Below, in pieces: positions 1-8,263 of a DNA stretch of 22,807 nt; the stretch's first letter is position 1; the number at the start of each line of letters is the position of its first letter. Location of the stretch: positions 1 to 22,807 of the forward strand of contig JBKDZL010000043.1 of NCBI GenBank assembly GCA_047971145.1, in the 5' to 3' direction. Made by a program: the position numbers and the translations under genes. Below the pieces are notes generated by a model. That model was not told the DNA's origin and searched no databases. It saw only the letters and a program-made list of their open reading frames with translations. This DNA comes from JBKDZL01 sp047971145. Lineage in GTDB: Bacteria > Bacillota_I > Bacilli_A > Erysipelotrichales > Erysipelotrichaceae.

Positions 1-113
1 TCCAATTTATTTAACAAGATAAAATCACCCATTTTTATATTTTGTTGTCGCAGTAAAACTTCAAAAAATGACTTTTGAAAGAAAAATAGTTGTTCTAGTA
101 ATTCGTTACTCAT
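1..113 (-). CDS. Probable MarR-type regulator, N-terminal part only
   Basis: The first 37 codons of a minus-strand gene that continues beyond the left edge. The ATG (113-111) follows a perfect AGGAGG site (126-121 on the minus strand) with 7 bases between, and a near-consensus promoter lies just upstream, so the start is well supported. The visible protein begins MSNELLEQL, with two amphipathic helical stretches and then MGDFILLNKL. This resembles the dimerisation helix and the first wing-proximal helix of MarR-family repressors. The diagnostic winged-helix part lies outside the window, so the family call is an inference from a short fragment. A palindrome next to its start site fits autoregulation. 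It diverges from lspA. Confidence 0.5.
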   Translation of the reverse strand, partial: MSNELLEQLFFFQKSFFEVLLRQQNIKMGDFILLNKL

Positions 114-130
114 TTTTAATCCTCCTTATA

Positions 131-161
131 TTTCATAAACAAAATATTTCATAATACGAAA
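131..161. promoter_or_regulatory. Candidate repressor operator upstream of the MarR-like gene
   Basis: TTTCATAATACGAAA at 147-161 is a near-perfect inverted repeat: arms of 7, one mismatch, central A. The half-site TTTCATAA occurs again at 131-138, giving a direct repeat 16 bases apart. The palindrome covers the predicted transcription start (about 156) of the minus-strand gene, where a repressor would block initiation. The function is inferred from symmetry and position only. Confidence 0.4.
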
Positions 162-162
162 C

Positions 163-191
163 ATTATAATATAGCTTCAGATATCCGTCAA
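163..191 (-). promoter_or_regulatory. Sigma-A-type promoter of the MarR-like gene
   Basis: On the minus strand, TTGACG (191-186) and a perfect TATAAT (168-163) are separated by exactly 17 bases, with the start codon about 43 bases downstream of the predicted initiation site. This is one of the best promoter matches in the window and is directly visible in the sequence. Confidence 0.75.
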
Positions 192-238
192 TAAAAACTT
201 CAAATCTTATTTACATAGAAATACTACTTTAATATTTA

Positions 239-247
239 TGTTATAAT
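239..247 (+). promoter_or_regulatory. Extended -10 promoter of lspA (leaderless transcript predicted)
   Basis: TGTTATAAT is an extended -10 element (TG, one base, TATAAT). No good -35 lies 16-18 bases upstream, as is common for extended -10 promoters. The hexamer ends at 247 and the lspA ATG starts at 254, so transcription should begin at or within a base or two of the start codon. No Shine-Dalgarno sequence precedes the ATG. Confidence 0.55.
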
Positions 248-253
248 CTAAAT

Positions 254-724
254 ATGAAAAGATATATTAATTATTTAGTTATAGTTATTATAATTGTTTT
301 ATTGGATTTACTGAGTAAAGCTTGGGCAGATAATGTTCTTCAGCCTTTAGGTAGTATGGAGATAATACCTGGCTTTTTTAATTTAACTTATGTCCAAAAT
401 ACTGGTGGAGCTTGGGGCTTGCTGGCGGGTAATATGTTGATTTTTATTATTATTGGTATTGTGGCTATCTTTGGGTTTATTTATTATTATTTAAAGCATA
501 GCTCTGATCGATTAACTCAAATTGCTAGTTTTATGATGCTAGCTGGTGCTATTGGTAATTTTATTGATCGGATAGTATTTTCATATGTTAGAGATATGTT
601 TGACTTTATTATTTTTGGCTATGATTTTCCTGTTTTTAATATTGCAGATATTTCTTTAGTATTAGGTTGTGGTTTGTTATTGATATCAGTTATTTTGGAG
701 ATTAGAGATGAAAGTAATAATTAA
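254..724 (+). CDS. lspA: Lipoprotein signal peptidase (signal peptidase II)
   Basis: An integral membrane aspartic protease that removes the signal peptide of prolipoproteins after diacylglyceryl transfer to the lipobox cysteine. The 156 residues match the usual family length. Four hydrophobic segments are visible (about 7-22, 60-80, 89-105 and 128-150). The first starts the family signature LDLLSKAW, and the two catalytic aspartates fall in GNFIDR (D105) and FNIADISL (D132). The ATG at 254 is the only start that leaves the first membrane helix intact, yet it has no ribosome-binding site; the mRNA is probably leaderless. It heads a tightly packed housekeeping run and overlaps the next gene by 17 bases. 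The lspA-rluD (ylyB) pair is conserved in Bacillota. Confidence 0.96.
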   Translation: MKRYINYLVIVIIIVLLDLLSKAWADNVLQPLGSMEIIPGFFNLTYVQNTGGAWGLLAGNMLIFIIIGIVAIFGFIYYYLKHSSDRLTQIASFMMLAGAIGNFIDRIVFSYVRDMFDFIIFGYDFPVFNIADISLVLGCGLLLISVILEIRDESNN

Positions 725-1610
725 GGATATTGTTAATCAGAGACTTGATCAATTTGTGGCAGCTCAGAAAAATATTTCTCGCAGCTTAGCTCAGAAATTA
801 ATTAAAGATGCTCAGGTCTTGGTAAATGATGATGCTCAAAAAGCTAATTATTTACTGAAGCTTAATGATGTGGTTGTCATTAAGATACCTGATAATAGTG
901 AGTTAGCACTGGAAGCGGTTGATATGAATTTAGATATTGTGTATCAAGATAGTGATGTAGCAGTTATTAATAAACCTAAAAATTTGGTGGTACATCCTGC
1001 CCCTGGTGTTGGTGAGCCTACCTTAGTTCATGGTTTATTATTTGCTATTTCTGATTTATCGGGAATTAATGGCGTTAATCGTCCGGGTATTGTTCATCGT
1101 ATAGATAAAGATACTACGGGTTTACTTATTGTGGCAAAAAATGATTTTGCTCATCAGCAATTAGCAGAACAATTGCAAGATAAAACATTACAAAGAAAGT
1201 ATCTAGCTTTAGTCCATAATAATTTTAATCACAATGATGGTACCATTGATGCACCGATTGGTAGATCTAATACTGATAGAAAAAAGATGGCAGTTACTGC
1301 TAAAAATAGTAAAGAAGCGATAACTCATTTTAAAGTGTTAAAACAGTATGATGGTTATGCTTTGGTGGAGTGTGAATTAACTACTGGAAGAACTCATCAA
1401 ATTAGAGTGCATATGCAATATATTAAACATCCGGTAGTTGGTGATCATAAATACTCAAAACGTAAAACTTTAAATAGCAATGGTCAAATGCTTCATGCTT
1501 ATAAGTTAAAATTCACTCATCCTAGAACTAAAAAAATTATGGAGTTTGAGGTAGATTTGCCAGAGTATTTTAAGAAAATTTTAAAGGAGTTAGCTGATGA
1601 ATGCAAGTAA
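708..1610 (+). CDS. RluD-family 23S rRNA pseudouridine synthase (YlyB type)
   Basis: Isomerises uridines to pseudouridine in RNA, most likely in 23S rRNA. The 300-residue protein has an N-terminal S4 RNA-binding domain (about 8-70, including QRLDQFVA and SRSLAQKLI) and then the RluA/RluD catalytic domain. The signature HRIDKDTTGLL carries the catalytic aspartate, D133, and the later GRTHQIRVHM motif is intact. The ATG lies inside the end of lspA and has a GGAG about 8 bases upstream, so translation is probably coupled. The lspA neighbourhood points to the B. subtilis YlyB subgroup. The exact target uridines cannot be read from sequence, so rluD is left off as a symbol. Confidence 0.92.
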   Translation: MKVIIKDIVNQRLDQFVAAQKNISRSLAQKLIKDAQVLVNDDAQKANYLLKLNDVVVIKIPDNSELALEAVDMNLDIVYQDSDVAVINKPKNLVVHPAPGVGEPTLVHGLLFAISDLSGINGVNRPGIVHRIDKDTTGLLIVAKNDFAHQQLAEQLQDKTLQRKYLALVHNNFNHNDGTIDAPIGRSNTDRKKMAVTAKNSKEAITHFKVLKQYDGYALVECELTTGRTHQIRVHMQYIKHPVVGDHKYSKRKTLNSNGQMLHAYKLKFTHPRTKKIMEFEVDLPEYFKKILKELADECK

Positions 1611-2832
1611 ACAAGATATCAAGGCCATGAAAATTGTTCAGTGTTTGAGTGATATTTATAAGTATAAAATTTTGGTGATGTCTCAGAATAAAGAAATTTG
1701 GTTAGTTAATCCTTTAGTAGAGAAATTCAATGTAATTCGTTTGAGTTTGCTTACTACTACTCAATCAGAATTTTATAAAGAAGATATTAAAAAAACTAGA
1801 TCTAGCATTGCATCTGAGCTAAAGGGTGAAGAGAATTTATTAGAAATCTATTTAAGTAATGAAAACACTCAAGTTAGTGAGTCTTTTGATAAAACCTTAT
1901 GGGTGATTGGAGATTCAGATCAATTACCTAATTGTGTAGCGAAAGTCTTACCAAACTTAGCTGCAAGTATTACAAAAATAGAAGATCCTAATTTAGAGCT
2001 TAAAAATCTACATCAGCAACAAAGAAAATTTAGAAATAAGATAAATAAACAGATGTTCCCAGTTGTTACCATTAGTATCATTGCTGTTTGTATTGTGATC
2101 TTTGCTCTTGTCAATCTGATTTTAATTAATAATGAAAGTTTTGATTCTTCATCAGTTGCAATTGCCTTTGGGGCGTATTATCAGAATTTTATTGCCTTAT
2201 TAGCGCAGTATTATCGCTTAGTAACTGCAGGGTTTATACATATTAGTTTTATTCATTTATTGATGAATATGTTGGCGTTTTATAATATTGGAATTTTATT
2301 AGAAAAAGTTCTGGGCAAGAGTAAATATTTTATTGTTTTAATACTCGCAATTTTTGGTGGTTCGTTGTTTGTTTGGGTTACTAATGGTTCGGAATTGGCT
2401 ATTGGCTTAAGTGGTGGTATTTTTGGTTTATTAGGTGTTTTGATTGTATATTTTATTAGAATTGGAGCTTTAAAAAATCAACGTTTAAAAAATCAATTAA
2501 TTTCAATTTTATTAATAAATTTAATGATTTCTCTACAACCTAATATTAGTTGGCAAGCTCATTTAGGTGGTTTTATTGTTGGTATATTGGCTGGAATTAT
2601 TATCTTTTATCGAAATGAGAAAACTTTGTGGCTAAATTCTTGTATTGTTAGTGTGGTGTTATTTGTTGGTTTATTAGGATATGGTGGGTTTAATATTAAA
2701 GCTGGTAGTCTTTATCCTCTTACTGATTATCAAGTTGTTAGTGTTTATGATGCTGTGGGTTTAGATTGGTTTGCTGATAATTTGAGGCAAGATTTGAATG
2801 ATTTTTATGCTCAAAATTTAGGGGGAGAATAA
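1597..2832 (+). CDS. Rhomboid family intramembrane serine protease (GluP-like)
   Basis: Cleaves membrane proteins within or next to the bilayer. Residues 1 to about 145 form a soluble, charged N-terminal region that I do not recognise. Then come about seven hydrophobic segments. The rhomboid signatures are present: HLLMNM in the second core helix, GLSGGIFG with the nucleophile S272, and QAHLGG with the catalytic histidine H322. Length (411) and layout resemble B. subtilis GluP/YqgP, which also has a cytosolic N-terminal domain; the C-terminal TPR region of GluP is absent, leaving only about 45 residues after the last helix. An AAAGGAG site 7 bases upstream supports this ATG. The gene overlaps the previous one by 14 bases and ends 1 base before the next. 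Confidence 0.9.
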   Translation: MNASKQDIKAMKIVQCLSDIYKYKILVMSQNKEIWLVNPLVEKFNVIRLSLLTTTQSEFYKEDIKKTRSSIASELKGEENLLEIYLSNENTQVSESFDKTLWVIGDSDQLPNCVAKVLPNLAASITKIEDPNLELKNLHQQQRKFRNKINKQMFPVVTISIIAVCIVIFALVNLILINNESFDSSSVAIAFGAYYQNFIALLAQYYRLVTAGFIHISFIHLLMNMLAFYNIGILLEKVLGKSKYFIVLILAIFGGSLFVWVTNGSELAIGLSGGIFGLLGVLIVYFIRIGALKNQRLKNQLISILLINLMISLQPNISWQAHLGGFIVGILAGIIIFYRNEKTLWLNSCIVSVVLFVGLLGYGGFNIKAGSLYPLTDYQVVSVYDAVGLDWFADNLRQDLNDFYAQNLGGE

Positions 2833-2833
2833 G

Positions 2834-3316
2834 ATGAAAAGAAAAGATGTATTAAGATGGGACGAATATTTTATGGCTTTAGCTCACTTAGTAGCTCAAA
2901 GATCTAAAGATCCCTCGACTCAGGTGGGAGCTTGTATTGTTAATGAGGCTAATAGAATAGTTGGTGTTGGTTATAATGGTATGCCCTCTGGTTGTGATGA
3001 TAGTGAGTTTCCTTGGGGTAAGAGTGGTGTTGAGACTGACACTAAATATCCTTATGTGGTTCATGCTGAGTTAAATGCTATTTTAAATAGTACAACTAAA
3101 CTTAATGGCTGTAAGATTTATGTTTCTTTATTTCCTTGTAATGAGTGTGCTAAAGCCATTATTCAATCTGGAATAAAAGAAATAGTCTATGAGAGTGATA
3201 AGTATGCTGATACTGCAGGTGTTAAGGCTAGCAAAAAAATGTTAAAAGCAGCTGGTGTCAGTTATAAGCAAAATGAATATTCAGTTGAGGTCAGAGTCCA
3301 TGTTAATCAACAATAA
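2834..3316 (+). CDS. comEB: dCMP deaminase / ComEB-like cytidine deaminase-fold enzyme
   Basis: A zinc-dependent deaminase converting dCMP to dUMP, which feeds dTMP synthesis. The zinc site is complete: HAE (H77, E79) and PCNEC (C102, C105). The N-terminal part (RSKDPSTQVGACIV and GVGYNGMPSGCDD) is characteristic of the dCMP deaminase branch rather than of tRNA adenosine deaminases. The 160-residue length is normal. A GGGGGAG site stands before the ATG. The symbol is used because the Bacillota orthologue is called comEB; in other species it is plain dCMP deaminase. It overlaps yitT by 17 bases, so the two are likely translationally coupled. Confidence 0.92.
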   Translation: MKRKDVLRWDEYFMALAHLVAQRSKDPSTQVGACIVNEANRIVGVGYNGMPSGCDDSEFPWGKSGVETDTKYPYVVHAELNAILNSTTKLNGCKIYVSLFPCNECAKAIIQSGIKEIVYESDKYADTAGVKASKKMLKAAGVSYKQNEYSVEVRVHVNQQ

Positions 3317-4154
3317 ATATTTACGTGAGTATTTTTTTGTTTTTGTAGGAACTTTTTTATTGGCAATTTCAGTAAGATATTTTATCTTACCTTTTGATAT
3401 TTTATCAGGTGGAGTAGCTGGTATTGCAGTTGCATTATCACCGCTTGTACATTTGGATGCTGAGGTAATAATTTATATCTTGATGATAGTATTACTGCTG
3501 GCAGGTGGCTTAGTTTTGGGTAAGGCTTTTTTGGCAAAAACAATTTTTAGTTCTTTGCTTTATCCTTTGTTGTTGTCAATATTGATGAATTTCCCCTTTG
3601 CCTTAGAGATTCCAGTAGTGTTGGCAAGCTTATACTCTGGTATTATTGCTGGGGCCGGAATTGGCTTAGTTTTCAGAGTGGAAGCCAGTACTGGTGGTGT
3701 TGATATACCAGTTTTAATTATTAATAAGTGGACTAATATTCCCATTCCTAGATTAACTTTATTAGTTGATGCTTTGGTTGTGATACTTGGTGTTTTAACC
3801 TATGGTATTGAGGCTGTTTTAGTAGGGATGCTCTCGGTTTATGCTTGTGCTTTTATGATTGATCAAGTTTTATTCTTTGGTAGCCATTCGGCTAAGAGTG
3901 TCCAAATTATTTCAAATCAGTATGAGCAATTAGCTGAAATCATTCAAGTAGATTTGGATAGAGGAATAACTTTAGTAAGTGCTGAGGGTGGTTATAGTCG
4001 GAAAAAAAGACCAATAATTTTAGTTGCAATTGAAGCTAAAGAATATCCTCATTTATTAAATTTGATTAATCAAGTCGATGAAGAGGCCTTTATTATCACC
4101 AATGATGCCAATGAAGTTAGAGGAAATGGTTTTTCCTCTAGTGTTAGAGTTTAA
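3300..4154 (+). CDS. YitT family membrane protein (DUF161 + DUF2179)
   Basis: A membrane protein of unknown biochemical function. About five or six hydrophobic segments fill residues 8-185 of 284, including the family motifs SGGVAGIAVAL and STGGVDIPVLI. A soluble C-terminal domain of about 80 residues (DUF2179, containing ITLVSAEGGYSRKKRPIIL) follows. I chose the ATG at 3300 because TTGAGG lies 9 bases upstream and the first helix follows at once. An in-frame ATG at 3273 and a GTG at 3255 would lengthen the overlap with the deaminase gene and add only polar residues. Typical YitT proteins are 280-290 residues, in agreement. Confidence 0.88.
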   Translation: MLINNKYLREYFFVFVGTFLLAISVRYFILPFDILSGGVAGIAVALSPLVHLDAEVIIYILMIVLLLAGGLVLGKAFLAKTIFSSLLYPLLLSILMNFPFALEIPVVLASLYSGIIAGAGIGLVFRVEASTGGVDIPVLIINKWTNIPIPRLTLLVDALVVILGVLTYGIEAVLVGMLSVYACAFMIDQVLFFGSHSAKSVQIISNQYEQLAEIIQVDLDRGITLVSAEGGYSRKKRPIILVAIEAKEYPHLLNLINQVDEEAFIITNDANEVRGNGFSSSVRV

Positions 4155-4234
4155 AATAGTCATTATTAACTAAGATATTTTTGATATCTATTCTCATAAT
4201 TATGTGATAAAATAATATAAGTAGAGGTGAGCTG

Positions 4235-5953
4235 ATGGAGCAAATTGTAAAATATCTTTCTGATATTAAAATAATAATTGTTTTAGCTACTTTATTTTTG
4301 TTAGGAGCTGTTTTACTAATTAGTAAGTCTAGCAAAAAAAGAAAAGCAAAAAAAACTTTTGATGCGATTACTTATCGATATAATTCACTTAAAAGTAAGC
4401 CTTTAGAATTTAAGTTAAGAAAAGCTTCGGCTTTGGCAAGAGTTGGTGAGGATTTGAAAGCAATTGTCGATAGTGAAGTTGATAACTATAATAAAATACT
4501 AAAAGATCTTAAACAATTAAACTTAGAAATTTTAAATTGTGAAGATCAATTAGAATTGGGTAAAATAAAAAAAGCTAGAGAGAGCTTTAGCTCTATTCAT
4601 AAGCATTTAGATAAAATTGAGAGTGAAGCTGATTCACTAGTTAAAAACATTGATATTGTTTTAGAACAAGAAGCTCAATTACGCCAAAGAATTAATAAGC
4701 AAAAAGATATTTATCGAGACATTAAGCAAGTTGTCAATGTTTCGGCCAGCAATTTAGCTTTTAATTTGTCTTCAATTGATGAAAAAATGAAAACAATAGA
4801 GCGAGTTTTTAGTAAATTTGAAGATAGTATGGCTAGCTCAAAATTTGCTCAATCAGAAGCTTTATTAATCGAACAAGCTGAAAACTTGAGAATGATTAAA
4901 AACTTAATTAGTGCAACTCCTGAGTATGTTCACAATGCTAGAGTTTTGATACCAGAGAAAGTTAAAATCATTCAAGATGCTTATAGCAAAGCCAGACTTG
5001 AAGGTTGTAATTTAGAGATTTTACAAGTAGAAAAAACTATTACTAACTTATCTCAAGCGATTAAAGAGGAACTAAGACGCATTAAGTTGGGTGATATGGA
5101 AAATATAGATGATCGTTTTAAAAATTATCATCATGATTTAGAAGAATTACTAGAAAATATTAATAAAGAGCATCAATCAGTATTAGCATGTCGAAAAATA
5201 TTTGGTAAATTAAGACAAATGATGAGTGATGTCCAAAAGAAAATTGAAATTCACTATGTACTTTCTAAAAAAGTTACAGAAAGATTTGGTGTCAATCATC
5301 ATGAAAAAGAATTGGATAATGAATTACAAAATATCGAATTATATTTAACGATGCTAGTGAATTTAGAGAAAGAATTGGATAATTCTAGCTCACCTGCGAC
5401 TTCAGTTTTCTTAAGAGCAAAGGAATTAGAAATTAATTTTATTCAATTTGATAATGGAGTTGAGCGAATTGTCACTCAACTTAAAAACTTTTATGAAGAG
5501 GAAGAGTCTGCAAAAGAAAGTTTAATTGAGTTAAACATTTTAGTTAATGAAATTATTGTTTCGGTCAGAAGAAGTAAAATTAATTCTATGGCGGATTCTT
5601 ATTATGAAGATTTAGCGTATTCTACTGATAAATTGGCGAAATTAAAATTATTGATGGAAAATGATAACTTAGAAATTAGTAGTTTACATGATGAACTTCA
5701 AGAAGTTACAAGTTTTGTTTACAATTTTTATAATCATGTCAATGAAACTGTTGGTTATGCAAAATTTTCAGAACAGACAATTGTGTTCTTGAATCGTTTT
5801 AGATCTTTAAATGATGAAATTGATGATTGTATTACTAAAGCTGAATTAGCTTTTCAAAATGGTGAGTATTCTAATGCTTTAAGTAAAGTTTTGCCATTAG
5901 CGCAAAAAATGTTTCCTGATAACTTTGCGGATTTAATTAAAGAGGTTAATTAG
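4235..5953 (+). CDS. ezrA: Septation ring formation regulator EzrA
   Basis: EzrA is a membrane-anchored, spectrin-like division protein that binds FtsZ and limits Z-ring assembly away from midcell. The 572 residues (B. subtilis EzrA has 562) begin with one membrane helix (about 12-29), then a very basic stretch (KSSKKRKAKK), and then an almost continuous run of heptad-rich, charged helices to the C-terminus. Sequence identity to known EzrA is not obvious by eye. The call rests on topology, length and the gene order ezrA - cysteine desulfurase - thiI, which is found in many Bacillota. An AGAGGTGA site precedes the ATG. The 80-base gap upstream is the largest in the run and may hold a promoter, for example a TTGATA at 4181-4186, but no convincing -10 pairs with it. 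Confidence 0.85.
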   Translation: MEQIVKYLSDIKIIIVLATLFLLGAVLLISKSSKKRKAKKTFDAITYRYNSLKSKPLEFKLRKASALARVGEDLKAIVDSEVDNYNKILKDLKQLNLEILNCEDQLELGKIKKARESFSSIHKHLDKIESEADSLVKNIDIVLEQEAQLRQRINKQKDIYRDIKQVVNVSASNLAFNLSSIDEKMKTIERVFSKFEDSMASSKFAQSEALLIEQAENLRMIKNLISATPEYVHNARVLIPEKVKIIQDAYSKARLEGCNLEILQVEKTITNLSQAIKEELRRIKLGDMENIDDRFKNYHHDLEELLENINKEHQSVLACRKIFGKLRQMMSDVQKKIEIHYVLSKKVTERFGVNHHEKELDNELQNIELYLTMLVNLEKELDNSSSPATSVFLRAKELEINFIQFDNGVERIVTQLKNFYEEEESAKESLIELNILVNEIIVSVRRSKINSMADSYYEDLAYSTDKLAKLKLLMENDNLEISSLHDELQEVTSFVYNFYNHVNETVGYAKFSEQTIVFLNRFRSLNDEIDDCITKAELAFQNGEYSNALSKVLPLAQKMFPDNFADLIKEVN

Positions 5954-7077
5954 TGGATTTTATTTATTTGGATAATGTGGCAACTACTAATATTGATAAA
6001 AGAATTATTGGGGGTTTAATGGAACTACTGAGTAATTCTTTTTATAATGTTGATGCCTTATATCCACCCTCATTAGAATTAAAAAAATTAATGGAACAAT
6101 CTCGCAGTAAAGTTGCGAATTTATTAAATGTTAAGAATCAAGAAATCATTTTTACCAGTGGGGCAACAGAGGCTAACAATATAATAATTAGAGGTATTGT
6201 TGAGGCAAATAAAAATAAAAAGCACTTAATAACCTCAGTAGTAGAGCACTCCTCTGTGAGTAGTATCTTTGATTATTATGAGAGCATTGGTTATCGAGTT
6301 GACAGAATCAAAGTAGATACTCAAGGCAATTTTGATTTAGCTCAATTAAAAAAATGTCTAAATGCTGATACTTTATTAGTTAGTATTATGAGTGTTAATA
6401 ATGAGCTGGGAACAATTTTACCAATTAAAGAAATTAGTGAAATAATTCGAACTAATAGTAATGCTTATTTTCATAGTGATACTACTCAAGCATTAGCTAA
6501 AATTGATATTGATTTATCATTATTAGATGCTGCGAGTTTTTCAGCTCATAAAATAAATGGCTTAAAGGGCAGTGGCTTTGCCTACATTAAAAAACATACC
6601 AAGATGTTAGCTATTATTAGCGGTGGCCAACAAGAATTTTCTCTAAGAGGTGGGACTTCCAATGCTCCCTATAATATTATGTTAGCTAAAACTTTAAGAA
6701 TTGCTTTAGAAAATAAAGAAAAATATCAACAAGATATTCAAAAACTTAGTGCCTATCTTAAAGAGGAATTGTTGAAAATACACAATGTTTCCCTTAATAG
6801 TGCTAATAGTGTTGACCATATTATCAATATCGATTTACAAGATTTAACTTCTCAAGTTGCCTTAAATGCTTTATTTAAAAAAAGGATATTATTGTCTGGT
6901 CATAGCACTTGTAGTAGTAAAAAAATTAGTTATTCTTACATTTTAAGAAATATGGGTTTTTCTTTGGCAAAAGCCCAGTCATCTGTTAGAATTAGTTTGT
7001 CACACCTTACTACTAAGTCAGAAATTGATTATTTTCTTGTGGCACTAAAGCAGATTAAGGAGCAATATGTCATTTAA
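5953..7077 (+). CDS. Cysteine desulfurase, NifS/IscS family (NifZ-type partner of ThiI)
   Basis: A PLP enzyme that takes sulfur from cysteine as a protein persulfide. The PLP lysine is K200 in SAHKINGLKGSG and the persulfide cysteine is C320 in SGHSTCSSKK; TSGATEANN and HSDTTQA cover the cofactor-binding loops. The family signature near the N-terminus reads YLDNVATT instead of the usual YLDNAATT, a mild change. The start is GTG, with AAAGAGG 7 bases upstream, and it shares one base with the ezrA stop. It overlaps thiI by 11 bases, so its likely job is to supply sulfur to ThiI for tRNA 4-thiouridine, as NifZ does in B. subtilis, rather than general Fe-S assembly. Confidence 0.93.
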   Translation: MDFIYLDNVATTNIDKRIIGGLMELLSNSFYNVDALYPPSLELKKLMEQSRSKVANLLNVKNQEIIFTSGATEANNIIIRGIVEANKNKKHLITSVVEHSSVSSIFDYYESIGYRVDRIKVDTQGNFDLAQLKKCLNADTLLVSIMSVNNELGTILPIKEISEIIRTNSNAYFHSDTTQALAKIDIDLSLLDAASFSAHKINGLKGSGFAYIKKHTKMLAIISGGQQEFSLRGGTSNAPYNIMLAKTLRIALENKEKYQQDIQKLSAYLKEELLKIHNVSLNSANSVDHIINIDLQDLTSQVALNALFKKRILLSGHSTCSSKKISYSYILRNMGFSLAKAQSSVRISLSHLTTKSEIDYFLVALKQIKEQYVI

Positions 7078-8254
7078 TTATACTCATGTAATTGTCCGCT
7101 ATGGCGAGATGGTTTTAAAAGGCAAAAATAGAAAAATATTTACTCAGCAATTAGGAAGAAATGTTAAAAGAGCTTTGATTGATTTCTCGATGATTGAATA
7201 CTCTTTACAACATGATAGACTTTATTTAACTTTAAATGGTGCTGATAATACAATGGTGGTGAAAGCTCTTAGTAATGTTTTTGGTATTAGCAGTTTTTCT
7301 TTAGCTTTAAGGGTAGAAACTAATATTGATGAGATTGTTGAGAGCTCATTGAGTATTGCCAAAAATTGTGAAGTTAATAGCTTTAAAGTTCTAGCTCGTA
7401 GAAATTATAAGCAATTCTCTTATAATTCTGATGAAATAAATCGCATTGTTGCGAGTAAAATTTTGCAAGAAACTTCATTACATGTTGATGTTCATAATCC
7501 GGATTTACCATTGATAATAGAGGTGAGAAGTGATTATACTTATTTAACTGGTAATAAGTTTAGTGGAGCAGGTGGCTTCCCAGTGGGATCATCTGATAAG
7601 GTTATGTTATTGCTATCAGGAGGAATTGACTCTGTTGTAGCTGGTTATTTAGCTCAAAAAAGGGGGATGAGTTTGGAGTGTATTCATTTTGAGTCTCAAC
7701 CCTATACCTCGGAGCAAGCCTTGGATAAAGTGCGACAATTAGCTAAAAAACTTAGTTTAAATCAATCAAGAATAAAATTACATATTGTTAAATTTACTCA
7801 AATGCAAATGGCTATTAATAAAAACTTGCCAGAGAGTTATAGTATTACGATTATGAGACGAATGATGATGCGCATTAGTGAGAGCTTAGCACTTAAAAAT
7901 AATTGTTTAGCTTTAGTTAATGGTGAGTCAGTAGGGCAGGTAGCCTCACAAACTTTAAGTAGTATGAGTGTAATTGGCTCTGTGGTCAAGATACCAATCA
8001 TCAGACCTTTAGTTACTTATGATAAATCAGAAATAATTGCATTGGCAAATAAAATTGATACTTATGATATCTCAATATTACCATATGAAGATTGCTGTAC
8101 CATCTTCTTACCAAGTAGTCCTACTACCAGACCCAATATTGCCAAGTGCCTTAAATTTGAGCAGTGGGATTATCAATCAATAATTGAGGAAACTTTAGCT
8201 AGTATCACTACAGAAACAATTGAAATTAAAGATGAAAATAATAATTTATTTTAG
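7067..8254 (+). CDS. thiI: tRNA 4-thiouridine synthetase ThiI
   Basis: Adenylates and thiolates U8 of tRNA, using sulfur from the desulfurase encoded just upstream. The order is a small N-terminal ferredoxin-like region, a THUMP RNA-binding domain (about 60-165) and a PP-loop ATP pyrophosphatase domain with the motif SGGIDS (184-189). The C-terminal motif PYEDCCTIFLP is the usual cysteine-bearing segment of the family. At 395 residues it is the short Gram-positive form: the C-terminal rhodanese domain of the E. coli enzyme is absent, so the persulfide must be handed over directly. AAGGAG 4 bases upstream supports the start. The next gene follows after 9 bases. Confidence 0.95.
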   Translation: MSFNYTHVIVRYGEMVLKGKNRKIFTQQLGRNVKRALIDFSMIEYSLQHDRLYLTLNGADNTMVVKALSNVFGISSFSLALRVETNIDEIVESSLSIAKNCEVNSFKVLARRNYKQFSYNSDEINRIVASKILQETSLHVDVHNPDLPLIIEVRSDYTYLTGNKFSGAGGFPVGSSDKVMLLLSGGIDSVVAGYLAQKRGMSLECIHFESQPYTSEQALDKVRQLAKKLSLNQSRIKLHIVKFTQMQMAINKNLPESYSITIMRRMMMRISESLALKNNCLALVNGESVGQVASQTLSSMSVIGSVVKIPIIRPLVTYDKSEIIALANKIDTYDISILPYEDCCTIFLPSSPTTRPNIAKCLKFEQWDYQSIIEETLASITTETIEIKDENNNLF

Positions 8255-8263
8255 GAGGAAATC

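Noticed and set aside
3255..3299. An upstream GTG (3255) or ATG (3273) start for the YitT gene
   Set aside because: Both lack a well-placed ribosome-binding site and would extend the overlap into the deaminase gene; the ATG at 3300 has TTGAGG at proper spacing and the expected family length.
4173..4189. A small inverted repeat, AGATAT...ATATCT, between yitT and ezrA as a terminator
   Set aside because: The stem is only 6 A/T-rich pairs and no T-run follows; it would not terminate transcription.
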